A DNA stretch of 64,000 nucleotides, taken from positions 248,001 through 312,000 of the forward strand of contig NZ_CP060718.1 of the NCBI RefSeq assembly GCF_014396785.1, in the 5' to 3' direction. The position numbers were made by a program, and so were the translations under genes. Numbering within the stretch: the stretch's first letter is position 1; each line of letters starts with the position of its first letter. The notes beneath the pieces are model-generated. The model was given only the letters and a program-made list of their open reading frames with translations. It did no database searches and was not told the DNA's origin. Positions 26,310 through 35,294 of the stretch are shown piece after piece. Source of the DNA: Sphingomonas lutea. Lineage in GTDB: Bacteria > Pseudomonadota > Alphaproteobacteria > Sphingomonadales > Sphingomonadaceae.

Positions 26310-27524
26310 TCAGATCGGCAAACCCCGCAGCAGCAGCGGCAGATCGCCGCTGGTGCCGCGGGCTTCGCTCATCAGGCGATTGCGGACCGGCGCCAAACGG
26401 TTGATCACCCCCATGCCGAAGCGGCGGACGGCCGAGGCAGTTCGGCCGGGCACGCCGTAGATCCGCGTCAAGCTGTCGGTCGCCATTGCCACCGATAACG
26501 AATCGAGCGCGCGCCAGCGCTGGTAACGGTCGAGCAACTGTCGGTCGCCGAGATCGAGTCCAAGGCGCGCGCCTTCGACCAGCACCTGGGTCAGCGCCGC
26601 GGCGTCGCGGAAGCCGAGGTTGAGGCCCTGTCCGGCAATCGGATGAATCGCATGCGCGGCGTCCCCAACCAGCGCGAGGCGTTGCGCGGTGATCTGCGCG
26701 GCGTGATGGAAGCCGAGCGGGTAGGATGAGCGCGGCGTCAGAAGCGCGACGTCGCCGAGGAAGCCGCCCATCGCCGCTTGCGCTTCCGCGGCGAAGTCGG
26801 CGTCACTCAGCGACAGCCAACCCGCGGCGTCCTTTTGCGGCACCGACCAGACGATGGCCGAACGGTGCCCGCCTGCATCGTCGGTCATCGGCAGGAGCGC
26901 GAACGGGCCGTCCGGATAGAAAATCTCATAAGCGACATTCTCGTGCGGCCGCTCGTGGCGCAGGACGGAGACGATCGCCTGATGGTCGTAGCGCCAGCGC
27001 GCGACCTTGATGCCGGCCGCCTCGCGCGTGACGGAGTTGCGGCCGTCGGCGGCGACCAGCAGCGGGGCGCAAAGCTTTCGGCCGTCGTCAAGCGAGACGG
27101 TTACGCCGTGGGCCCCCCGATCGACATCGGCGACGCGCGATGTCCACATCAGCCAGATGTTGCGCCCCGCCGCCGCTCGCGTCCCGAGCGCCGCGCGCAA
27201 ATGGCGGTTTTCGTGCATGACGCCGAGCGGCTCGTCATCCTCGGCATCGAAATGCAGCCCGCCCGGCTCAAGCCCGTCGGCGACTGCGATGCGGCGGATC
27301 GGGCATCCTTCGGCCGCAAGATAATCAAGCACGCCAATCGCGCCGAGCATGCGCATCGAGCTCGACGACACGGCGCTGGTACGGCCGTCGAACGCCACCG
27401 AGGTCCGCGGCGTCGGGTCGGCCGGGTCGACGACGATCGTCGACAGCCCGCTGCTGTCGAGCGCGGAGGCGAGCGTCAGGCCAACCAGCCCGCCGCCAAA
27501 GATGATCACGTCCGCGCGGTCCAT
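26310..27524 (-). CDS. FAD-dependent monooxygenase, UbiH/UbiF family
   Basis: 404 residues. The FAD-binding FGGGLVGLTLASAL starts the protein, and DG-motif-like VAADGRNSVTREAAG is in the middle. The family signature RLALVGDAAHAIHPIAGQGLNLGFRD is near residue 290. These match the ubiquinone-biosynthesis aromatic hydroxylases. Which ring position it hydroxylates cannot be told from sequence, so I give no symbol. Confidence 0.9.
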   Translation of the reverse strand: MDRADVIIFGGGLVGLTLASALDSSGLSTIVVDPADPTPRTSVAFDGRTSAVSSSSMRMLGAIGVLDYLAAEGCPIRRIAVADGLEPGGLHFDAEDDEPLGVMHENRHLRAALGTRAAAGRNIWLMWTSRVADVDRGAHGVTVSLDDGRKLCAPLLVAADGRNSVTREAAGIKVARWRYDHQAIVSVLRHERPHENVAYEIFYPDGPFALLPMTDDAGGHRSAIVWSVPQKDAAGWLSLSDADFAAEAQAAMGGFLGDVALLTPRSSYPLGFHHAAQITAQRLALVGDAAHAIHPIAGQGLNLGFRDAAALTQVLVEGARLGLDLGDRQLLDRYQRWRALDSLSVAMATDSLTRIYGVPGRTASAVRRFGMGVINRLAPVRNRLMSEARGTSGDLPLLLRGLPI

Positions 27525-27626
27525 GCGAACGCCCTAATCGCCCGGCGCTATGACGCCAAGAACTTCGCTTGACCGCGGACTCCGCGTGGGGGATTCTAGC
27601 GTCCGATCACAAGGCTGGGGGTGGAG

Positions 27627-29944
27627 ATGGCGACGGTGGCAGCGCGCGCGCCCAAGCGGGAGCTGGGGCCCGATTGGCGGGACGCCCTGCGCGATTCGCT
27701 GCGCCGCTTTGCCGTGCGCGCGCTGGGCGCCTTGCTGTTCGCGATTGGCGCAGCCGCCGCTGTTGCGCTCGCAACGCACAGCCAGACCGACCCGTCCCTG
27801 ACTACCGCCGCCGGCGGCACCCCCGCCAACTGGCTCGGACTGCCCGGCGCCTACGTGAGCGACGCCCTGCTCCTGCTGTTCGGTTTGGGGTCGGCGCTGT
27901 TCGTGCCCGTGCTGCTGCTCGCCGGTCTTCGCCTCATGCGTCTCGCCCCGCGGGGCGGCTCGGTCGTTCGCTGCAGATCGCCGCGCTCGGGGCGGTGCTG
28001 ATCGGGGTCGCGCTGGGACTGACCAATGCATCGTCGGTCTCCGGCCTGCCGGCGGGCTGGGGCGGCGCACTCGGGCTCGCCGCGGCCTATGGCGTCGACA
28101 GCGCCGTCGGCCTGATCGAGAATCCGTCGATCGCGGGGCCGGTCAAGCTCACGATCTTGTTGTTGTTTGCGCTTGGGGGTCTGGCGCTCGGCTATGTCGC
28201 GCTTGGCCTCGGCCTCGATGAAAAGGACTGGATGCGAGGCCTGTTCCGCCGCAACCCGAGCGAGCGGCAAGCCGCGCCCCGCGCGACCGAAATCCGCGAC
28301 GACCGGCCGGCGCCCGCCGCACCACCGCGCTCACGCCCCGCCGTCGCCGTCGCCGAGCCTGCCAAGCCCGTCGCGCCGGCCGGCCGCGGCGCGCGCAAGA
28401 GCGCCAATCAGACGACGCTGGCGCTGGGCGACAGCTTCCAGCTGCCGACGCTCGACTTGCTCGCCGCCCCGCCCGAGAAAGGCCGCCAGCAGATTGATCG
28501 CGCGGGCCTTGAGCGCAACGCGCGCCTGCTGGAAAGCGTGCTCGAGGATTTCCACGTCCGCGGCGACATCGTCGAGGTTCGCCCAGGTCCGGTAGTCACG
28601 ATGTACGAGTTGGAGCCCGCCAGCGGAATCAAGGCGAGCCGCGTGATCCAGCTCGCCGACGACATCGCGCGCAACATGTCGGCCTTGTCGGCCCGCGTCG
28701 CGACTATCCCGGGGCGCAGCGTGATCGGCATCGAGCTGCCCAATCCCAAGCGCGAGACGGTCAGCCTGTCCGAACTGGTCGGGAGCCAGGCGTTCGAAGA
28801 CCAGAACATGTCGCTGCCATTGATCCTGGGCAAGAATATCGCCGGCGACCCGGTCATCGCCGACCTTGCGCCGATGCCGCATTTGCTCGTCGCCGGCACG
28901 ACCGGGTCAGGCAAGTCGGTCGGCCTCAACTGCATGATCCTGTCGCTGCTCTATCGCTACGGCCCCGACAGCTGCAAACTGATCATGATTGACCCCAAGA
29001 TGCTCGAACTGAGCATGTATGAGGACATCCCCCATCTCCTCGCCCCGGTGGTGACCGAGCCAGCCAAGGCGATCCGCGCGCTCAAATGGACGGTCGAGCA
29101 GATGGAGGAACGCTATCGCATGATGGCCAACCTCGGCGTGCGCGCGCTGCCCAGCTTCAACGCCAAGGTGCGCGAGGCCAAGGGCAAGGGCAGCAAGCTC
29201 GGGCGGCGCGTCCAGACCGGCTATGACGCCGACAGCGGCCAGCCGCTCTATGAAGTCGAGGAACTCGACTACGAGGTGCTGCCGCAAATCGTGGTGATCA
29301 TCGACGAACTTGCCGATTTGATGATGACCGCGGGCAAGGAGGTCGAGTTCCTTGTCCAGCGTCTTGCGCAAAAGGCGCGCGCGGCGGGCATCCATCTGAT
29401 CATGGCGACGCAGCGCCCCTCGGTCGACGTCATCACCGGCGTCATCAAGGCCAATCTGCCGACGCGCATCAGCTTCCAGGTCACGAGCAAGATCGATTCG
29501 CGCACCATCCTCGGCGAGCAGGGCGCCGAGCAGCTGCTGGGCAAGGGCGACATGCTCTACATGCCCGGCGGCAAGCAGATCATGCGCGTTCACGGGCCCT
29601 TCGTCAGCGACGAAGAGGTGCGCGCGGTCGCCGAGCATTGGCGCAAGCAGGGCGCCCCCGATTACGTCCAGGCAGTGACCGAGGAGCCCGAGGACGGCGG
29701 TTACCTGTTCGAAGGCCAGCCGTCGGGCGAGGAAGACGCCGACACGCAGCTTTATCGCAGGGCGATCCAGATCGTCGCCGAAAGCCAGAAGGCCTCGACC
29801 TCCTACCTCCAGCGCCAGCTGCGCGTCGGTTACAATAGCGCCGCGCGGCTGATCGAGCGGATGGAGAAGGACGGCCTGGTCGGCCAGCCCGACCACGTCG
29901 GCCGCCGCGAAGTCCTCATCGACCGGGACGGCCACCCGCTTTAG
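27627..29944 (+). CDS. ftsK: DNA translocase FtsK, one frameshift
   Basis: FtsK pumps chromosome ends through the division septum and activates dimer resolution. The N-terminal membrane part (residues about 30-110, e.g. ALLLLFGLGSALFVPVLLLAGLRLM) is in a different frame from the rest. The break lies in the GCCCCGCGGGG run at about 27945-27955, and adding one base joins RLGRSLQIAALGAVL and further helices. The motor has Walker A GTTGSGKS, LIMIDPKMLELS and VIIDELADLMM. The C-terminal gamma domain (YLQRQLRVGYNSAARLIERME) would read KOPS. The repaired length is about 772 residues. The ATG at 27627 is chosen; a GTG lies at 27621. Confidence 0.94.
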
Positions 29945-30045
29945 TCGTGCTGCCTTCCAAGCCTGAACGTTACGGAACCGACGAATTCAGTAGGCATTCA
30001 AACCCGGATCGCCATTCTCGGCCGCAAATCCCAGGAGTTTGAAGA

Positions 30046-30650
30046 ATGCATTTCGGCCCCACTTTCGCGCGTGCGCTTATTCCCGCTGCCCTTGTGGCCG
30101 CCGCCGCGCCCGCTGTCGCGCAGTCGTCGGACATGGCGGCGCTGCGCTCGCACATCACCTCGGTGCAAACGATGACCGCGAACTTCGTCCAGACCGATGC
30201 GCGCAGCCGTTCGGCCGCGGGCAAGCTGCAGCTCAAGCGGCCGGGCAAGGTCCGCTTCGAATATGGCAGCGGCGACTTGCTGCTCGTCGCCGACGGCAGC
30301 CGCCTCAACTTCATCGACTATCAGGTTGGTCAGAAGTCGAGCTGGCCGCTCAACCGCACCCCGCTCGGCGTGCTTTTGTCAAATTCGCCCAATCTCAACG
30401 GTCGCGCGCAGATCGTTCCGAGCAAGGATCCGCGGATCGTGACCGTGCGCGCCCGCGATCCCGCCCAATATGGGTCGGTCGTGCTTGCCTTCATCAAGAG
30501 CCCGTCCGCCCCGGTGGCCTGCAGCTCCACGGCTGGACGGCGATCGACGCGCAGAACAAGCGGACCACGGTGCGGCTGTCGAACGTGCGCTACAATGTCG
30601 CGGTGCCCGAGACCGCGTTCCGCTTCGCCGAACCGAAGAAGCGTCGCTAG
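30046..30650 (+). CDS. lolA: Outer-membrane lipoprotein carrier LolA, one frameshift
   Basis: LolA ferries lipoproteins across the periplasm from LolCDE. The ATG at 30046 has AGGAG eight bases upstream. The signal peptide is LIPAALVAAAAPAVA. The body includes TANFVQTDARSRSAAGKLQLKRPGKVRFEY and VADGSRLNFID. After FIKSPSAP the frame breaks near 30510 (GCCCCGGTGG). One extra G restores GGLQLHGWTAIDAQNKRTTV and the C-terminal VPETAFRF. The repaired length is 201 residues, typical of alphaproteobacterial LolA. It follows ftsK, as often seen in this class. Confidence 0.9.
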
Positions 30651-30718
30651 ATCGGTTGCAGTTCGCGACTGTTCATCGCGGCGTCAGGCGCTGACGATTA
30701 TTGCCTAATTGGTTCCGC

Positions 30719-30785
30719 ATCAAAGGCTTGGGGTTTCCCCCTGTTACCCGGGCCCGTGGAACCCCTTGCGTGACAACGCTCGGTC
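30719..30785 (+). other. Structured intergenic segment, possible small RNA or leader
   Basis: Between lolA and xth, GGGGTTTCC near 30731 can pair with GGAACCCC near 30758, enclosing a C-rich and G-rich loop that contains CCTGTTACCCGGGCCC. The segment runs directly into a strong terminator at 30786. No open reading frame fits. It may be only the 3' end of the lolA transcript. A separate small RNA is possible but unproven, and I could not match it to a known RNA family. Confidence 0.3.
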
Positions 30786-30825
30786 GGCCCTCGCTCCACG
30801 CCCCGGAGCGGGGGCCTTTTTCTTT
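30786..30825 (+). terminator. Intrinsic terminator between lolA and xth
   Basis: A 12-bp stem GGCCCTCGCTCC / GGAGCGGGGGCC (one G-U pair) encloses ACGCCCC and is followed by TTTTTCTTT. It should end transcripts from lolA or from the structured segment just before it. Confidence 0.88.
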
Positions 30826-30853
30826 CGCTTGGGGAGCGGCTAAGCGACCCGTC

Positions 30854-31645
30854 GTGACCCACATCAAGATCGCGTCCTGGAACATCAATTCGGTGCGTGC
30901 GCGCACCGCGCTGGTCGAGCAATTGATCGTCGACGAGCAGCCCGACATCCTGTGCCTGCAGGAAACCAAGGCGCTCGACGGTGTCTTCCCCGCGGCAATG
31001 TTCCACCAGCACGGTTACGTTCATCAACAGCTTAACGGGCAGCGCATGCACCACGGCGTCGCCATCCTTAGCCGCCTGCCCTTGCGCGAGCCGGGGCGGC
31101 ACGACTGGCAGGACAATGGCGAAGCGCGCCATGTCGGCGTCCGGCTGGAATGCGGCATCCGGCTGGAGAATGTCTACGTGCCCGCGGGCGGCGACGTCCC
31201 CGACCGCACGCTCAACCCCAAGTTCGGCCAGAAGCTCGACTTCATCGAGCGTATGACGCGCTGGTCCGAAGCGCTTGCCGAGCCGACGATCATCGTTGGC
31301 GACTTCAACGTCGCGCCGCTGGAGTGCGACGTGTGGAGCCACAAGGCGCTCCTCAATGTCGTCAGTCACACCCCGGTCGAAGTCGCGGCGCTGACCCGCC
31401 TGCAGCAGGCGCACGACTGGATCGATATCGGCCGGCGCTTCATCCCCGCGCCGGCGCGCAACTACACCTGGTGGAGCTACCGTTCGCCCGACTGGACCAA
31501 GAACGACCGCGGCCGGCGGCTCGACCATATGTGGGCGTCGCCGGCGCTTGCCGGGCATTTGCGCGGGCACCGCGTGCTCGAGCCGTGCCGCAATTGGCAG
31601 CGTCCCTCCGACCATGTCCCGCTGATCTGCGAGATCGACGTTTGA
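30854..31645 (+). CDS. xth: Exodeoxyribonuclease III (AP endonuclease)
   Basis: 263 residues from the GTG at 30854 (VTHIKIASWNINSVRART). The EEP nuclease motifs are complete: WNINSVR, LQETKALDG, VYVPAGGD, VGDFNVAPLECDVW and the final RLDHMWAS and SDHVPL. It cleaves DNA at abasic sites. The long in-frame upstream extension covers the terminator and is not coding. ribA starts within the stop codon. Confidence 0.94.
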   Translation: MTHIKIASWNINSVRARTALVEQLIVDEQPDILCLQETKALDGVFPAAMFHQHGYVHQQLNGQRMHHGVAILSRLPLREPGRHDWQDNGEARHVGVRLECGIRLENVYVPAGGDVPDRTLNPKFGQKLDFIERMTRWSEALAEPTIIVGDFNVAPLECDVWSHKALLNVVSHTPVEVAALTRLQQAHDWIDIGRRFIPAPARNYTWWSYRSPDWTKNDRGRRLDHMWASPALAGHLRGHRVLEPCRNWQRPSDHVPLICEIDV

Positions 31646-32681
31646 GCGATCCGGGCCGCCTGCGCCGGGCGATCGCGGCCTTGCGCGCCGGGCGCCCGGT
31701 CGTCATCGGCGGCGCCGGCTACCTTTCGGTCGAGACGGCGACGGCGGAAATGCTGGCCTTGCTCGACCCGGAGGACCACGCCCCCTGCTGATCAGCGGGG
31801 CGCGCGCCGCCGCGCTGTCGCTCGCAAATTTGCGCGAGGCAGCGGATCCGGCGGCACCGGTCGTCATCGGCCGCGCCGAATGGCTTGGCGTGGACGCCGC
31901 GCAGGCACTCGCCGACCCTGGCCAGGATTTCGCCCGCGCGCCGATCGGACCGCTCGAGCCGCTGCCGCTCACGGATGCTCTTTCGGCATTGGCTGCGCTC
32001 ACGCTCGCGCGATCGGCAGGGCTGCTGCCTGCTTTATGGGTGGTGGCGAAGACCGATGGCGCCGTGGAGGTCGAGTCGGGCGACGTCAGCGCGGCGGCGC
32101 AGGTCGACCTTATCGCCCGCGCGAAGCTCCCGCTCGACGACATGCCCGAAACGCAGATCGTCGCCTTTCGCGGTACCGACGACGGGCAGGAGCATGTGGC
32201 GCTGGTGGTCGGCGCCTTTGGCGGCGCGCCGGCGCTGGTCCGCTTGCACAGCGAATGCCTGACAGGCGATGTGTTCGGATCGCTCAAATGCGATTGCGGG
32301 CCGCAGCTGAAGGAAGCGCTCCGACTGATCGGCGCGGAAGGCGGCGGCATCCTGCTTTACCTGCGGCAGGAGGGGCGCGGCATCGGGCTTGCCAACAAGC
32401 TGCGCGCTTATGCGCTGCAGGATCGCGGGCTCGACACGGTCGACGCCAACCGCCGCCTCGGCTTTGCCGACGACGAGCGCGATTATGCCCATGCGGCGGC
32501 AATGCTGCGCGCGCTCGGCGTCGAGCGCGTCCGGCTGCTGACCAACAACCCCGCCAAGGTGCGCGGCCTGGAAGCAGCGGGGATCGCGGTCGCCGAGCGG
32601 GTCGCGCACCACATGCCCGCCAATCCACACAATGCCGACTATCTGGCCGCCAAGCGCAAGAAGAGCGGGCACCTGCCCTAG
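31642..32681 (+). CDS. ribA: GTP cyclohydrolase II with degenerate N-terminal domain, one frameshift
   Basis: RibA opens GTP in the first step of riboflavin synthesis. Translation probably starts at the TTG at 31642, overlapping the xth stop. The frame stops in the C run at 31781-31785. One extra C restores HAPLLISGARAAALSLANL and continues to the end. The C-terminal half is a complete RibA: RLHSECLTGDVFGSLKCDCG binds zinc, and LYLRQEGRGIGLANKLRAYALQD and RLLTNNPAKV follow. The N-terminal half (AIAALRAGRPVVIGGAGYL) resembles DHBP synthase but lacks its acidic catalytic motif. The repaired length is about 346 residues. Confidence 0.9.
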
Positions 32682-32684
32682 GCT

Positions 32685-33338
32685 TCATTCGAACAGCGCC
32701 GTCCCAATCCGCACCGCGGTTGCGCCGAGCATGATCGCGGCGCGGAAATCGCCCGACATGCCCATGCTCAAGCCCGCGACGTCATGGCGTCGCGCGATCT
32801 TGGCGAGCAAGGCGAAATAGGGGCCCGGCTCGACCCCTGCTGGCGGGATCGCCATCAGTCCGGCAAGCGGCAGCGGCGATGCGCGAACCTTGGCGAGGAG
32901 ATCGCCAGCGTCGGCAATCGCGCAACCGCCCTTCTGCTCTTCCTCCCCGATATTGACCTGGACGTAGACGGCGGGCGTGCGGCCCGCTTTGTCGGCAGCC
33001 TTGACGAGGGCGTCGACCAGGCCGGTGCGGTCAACGGCATGAATGACGCTGAACAGGCGCACCGCGTCTTCGGCCTTGTTGGTCTGCAAGCGGCCGATGC
33101 CGTGCAGGCGGATGTCGGGATGGCGCGCCACGAGCGGCGGCCATTTGTCGAGCGCTTCCTGGACCCGGCTTTCGCCGAAATCGCGCTGCCCGGCAGCGAT
33201 CAAAGGTTCGATCTCCTCGGCGGAGCGGCCCTTGCTGACCGCGATCAGCTGGACGCCGGCGGGATCGCGGCCGGCGATCTTGGCGGCAGCCGCCATCGCG
33301 GCAAGGATCATTTCGCGTCGATCGGCGGCGCTGGGCAT
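32685..33338 (-). CDS. YggS/PLPBP pyridoxal-phosphate homeostasis protein
   Basis: 217 residues from the ATG at 33338. The PLP lysine is in LIAVSKGRSAEEI. Other family motifs are DFGESRVQEALDKWP, LHGIGRLQTNKAEDAV, YVQVNIGEEEQKGG and GLSMGMSGDFRAAIMLGATAVRIGTALFE. The protein binds PLP without known catalysis and keeps B6 and amino-acid pools balanced. It is divergent from the ThiE-like gene by 21 bases. Confidence 0.94.
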   Translation of the reverse strand: MPSAADRREMILAAMAAAAKIAGRDPAGVQLIAVSKGRSAEEIEPLIAAGQRDFGESRVQEALDKWPPLVARHPDIRLHGIGRLQTNKAEDAVRLFSVIHAVDRTGLVDALVKAADKAGRTPAVYVQVNIGEEEQKGGCAIADAGDLLAKVRASPLPLAGLMAIPPAGVEPGPYFALLAKIARRHDVAGLSMGMSGDFRAAIMLGATAVRIGTALFE

Positions 33339-33359
33339 TTCACGGCTATAGGAAGCGCC

Positions 33360-33842
33360 ATGACTCCTCGCCAGAGCCCGCGCCAATGGATGATCGTCGA
33401 TGCGCCTCTCGACCCGGCGACGGAGCGTGCGATCCGCCGCGCCCCGCGGGGCAGCGGAATCCTGCTGCTTGCGCATAACCTGCCGCCGCGCCAGCGGCGG
33501 GAGCTCGTCAGGCGCTTGCGACAGCTGGCGCAGGCCCGCGGGCTTGCCTTAGTCGATGAAGCCGCGCCGCGAGCAGCAGCGCGCGTGCATGATCTTCGCG
33601 AGTTGCGGACCGCCTTGCTCCGCGACACCCGCCTCATTCTCCTCTCGCCGCTGTTCGCCACGCCGAGCCATCCGGACTGGCGACCGATCCCGCGCATGCG
33701 CGCCGCGGCGCTGGCGCGGCTGGCGAATCGGCGCCTGATCGCGCTTGGCGGCATGAATCTTGCGCGTTTTCAGCGAATCAAGCCGCTGGGGTTTGTCGGA
33801 TGGGCGGGGATCAGCGCCTGGGCGCGCGCGCTAATGTCATGA
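33360..33842 (+). CDS. Thiamine-phosphate synthase (ThiE/TenI)-like protein, short
   Basis: 160 residues, shorter than ThiE (about 200). It looks like a trimmed TIM barrel: LLAHNLPPRQRRELVRRLRQLA, LALVDEAAPRAAARVHDL, LILLSPLFATPSHPDWRPIPRM and a terminal LIALGGMNLARFQRIKPLG. The SPLFATPSHP segment matches the ThiE phosphate and pyrimidine region. The missing N-terminal strand and the lack of the usual diphosphate-binding residues make catalysis doubtful. Confidence 0.7.
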   Translation: MTPRQSPRQWMIVDAPLDPATERAIRRAPRGSGILLLAHNLPPRQRRELVRRLRQLAQARGLALVDEAAPRAAARVHDLRELRTALLRDTRLILLSPLFATPSHPDWRPIPRMRAAALARLANRRLIALGGMNLARFQRIKPLGFVGWAGISAWARALMS

Positions 33843-33891
33843 ACGTCATGGAGTGCGACGCTTTTGCAGTGACTTTAGGCGGTGGGAGCGC

Positions 33892-33916
33892 CGTCACGCG
33901 AGTGAATCGCGTGACG
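33892..33916. repeat. Palindromic repeat, copy 1 (between convergent genes)
   Basis: CGTCACGCG and CGCGTGACG form a perfect 9-bp stem around AGTGAAT. A near-identical element is at 39388-39410. It lies between the 3' ends of the ThiE-like gene and the beta-barrel gene, so it may end transcripts from both sides. Confidence 0.75.
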
Positions 33917-33931
33917 TCAGAGGGGCACCGC

Positions 33932-34639
33932 TCAGAACTTGAAGGCCGTGCCCACGTAGACCGCCTGGCTGTCGCGGCGATCGTCCTTGAGCGCCGACAC
34001 GCGGTCCTTTTCGACCTGGTAGCGAACGCCGCCGGTCACCGCGATCCGCTTCGACAGCGAATAGGAGCCGCCGACATCGACCGAATAATTGTCGTTCGAA
34101 CGAAGCGCCGGCAGCGCCGCGCCTTCCGAGCGGTCGGCGCCGACCGCGACTCGGCCGGTAAACTTCTTGTTGAGCGAGTAGCTGACGCCCACGATCGCGC
34201 TTTCGCGGTCGCCGAGCGCGGGGACGGGGCCCTTCACCTTGGCGACATCGCCGGCAACGGCGAAGCGCCGCCAGCCGACGGCCACGCCGAGATTGTAGCT
34301 GGCCGGGGTGAGCGCGTTTACCGCCGCCGTTTCGGCAAGCTGAGTCGCCGGCGCCGTCGAGCGGGCGCGGATCGCGACCCGCACTTGCGACGGACGGCCC
34401 TTGGCCGCGGCCGGCGTGAATTGCAGGTCGGTCAGCGAGGCGGTGCGATTGCCCAACGCCGCCGCCAGCTTGGGATCGGCATTGGCCGGCGTGAACGAGG
34501 ACATGGGATCGAAGCTGAGCGAAACCGCGGGCGGCCGCTTCTTGCCGGAAGTCGCCGCGAACGCCGGAGTCAGCACGAGCCCAACCGCGGCAAAGGCCGC
34601 GATCAGCTTGGCTTCCTTCCTGCGCGTAACCGTCAGCAA
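33932..34639 (-). CDS. Secreted, possibly outer-membrane beta-barrel protein
   Basis: About 235 residues if it starts at the TTG at 34639, which has GGAAGG upstream; a GTG at 34714 is the alternative. A basic n-region and hydrophobic core (KLIAAFAAVGLVLTPAFA) form a signal peptide. The mature protein has repeated beta-strand-like segments (YNLGVAVGWRRFAVAGDVAKV, AIVGVSYSLNKKFTGRVAVGAD, YSVDVGGSYSLSKRIAVTGGVRY) and ends in YVGTAFKF, with C-terminal Phe as in outer-membrane barrels. The family is not recognised. Confidence 0.72.
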   Translation of the reverse strand: MLTVTRRKEAKLIAAFAAVGLVLTPAFAATSGKKRPPAVSLSFDPMSSFTPANADPKLAAALGNRTASLTDLQFTPAAAKGRPSQVRVAIRARSTAPATQLAETAAVNALTPASYNLGVAVGWRRFAVAGDVAKVKGPVPALGDRESAIVGVSYSLNKKFTGRVAVGADRSEGAALPALRSNDNYSVDVGGSYSLSKRIAVTGGVRYQVEKDRVSALKDDRRDSQAVYVGTAFKF

Positions 34640-34764
34640 CTTAACGCACCTTCCCTGTTCACGAGTCGATATAGTCGGGAGCACCTGAAGGTTCCATGAC
34701 CTGAATCGATTCACAAGCCACCTGTTGCAGACTCATCACAAATCTGGCCCGGCGCGGGACATGC

Positions 34765-34792
34765 TTGCGAGTGCGCCTTGAGTATCTATAAC
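34765..34792 (+). promoter_or_regulatory. Candidate promoter for DUF3576-leuS-lptE-holA
   Basis: TTGCGA at 34765 and TATAAC at 34787 are separated by 16 bases, 36 bases before the lipoprotein start. Downstream, the perfect palindrome TCAAGGATCCTTGA (34815-34828) covers the ribosome-binding site AGGA. The promoter is predicted by eye only. Confidence 0.45.
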
Positions 34793-34827
34793 GCGCCGAC
34801 ACCAAATTTGTTGGTCAAGGATCCTTG

Positions 34828-35262
34828 ATGACTCGCCGCAAGACGATCGCTGCCGCTCTCCTGATTGCCACCCTTGTTTCGGCGGGTTGCGCCAGGTCCA
34901 TCCGGACGCCGACGCAGCTCGCCCCGTCCCGTGTGACCACGATCGGCGTCAACAGCTATTTGTGGCGCGCCGCGATCGACACCGTGTCCTTCGCGCCGCT
35001 GTTGCAGGCCAACGTCAACAGCGGGGTGATCATCACCGACTGGTACACCAACCCGCGCTCGCCCGGGGAGCGGGTGAAGCTGACGGTGTCCGTGCTCGAC
35101 CAGGATCTCCGCGCCGACGCGCTGCGTGTCGCCGCGTCGCGCCAGGTCAACCAGGGCGGTGCCTGGGTCGATGCCCCGGTCCAGGCCGCGACGGTGCAGA
35201 AGCTGGAGGAGATCATCCTGACCCGCGCCCGCGACCTGCGCCGCGTCGCCGTCCCCGGCTGA
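34828..35262 (+). CDS. DUF3576 domain lipoprotein
   Basis: 144 residues from the ATG at 34828, with AGGA six bases upstream. The signal sequence ends in the lipobox VSAGC at about residue 21. The mature region holds the DUF3576 features [19 protein letters not shown] and [13 protein letters not shown] [18 protein letters not shown]. In alphaproteobacteria it almost always precedes leuS and the LPS-assembly gene lptE, suggesting an outer-membrane role that has not been defined. Confidence 0.88.
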   Translation: MTRRKTIAAALLIATLVSAGCARSIRTPTQLAPSRVTTIGVNSYLWRAAIDTVSFAPLLQANVNSGVIITDWYTNPRSPGERVKLTVSVLDQDLRADALRVAASRQVNQGGAWVDAPVQAATVQKLEEIILTRARDLRRVAVPG

Positions 35263-35294
35263 GGCCTGATGATCCGAGGGGCTCGCCTGCCGTC

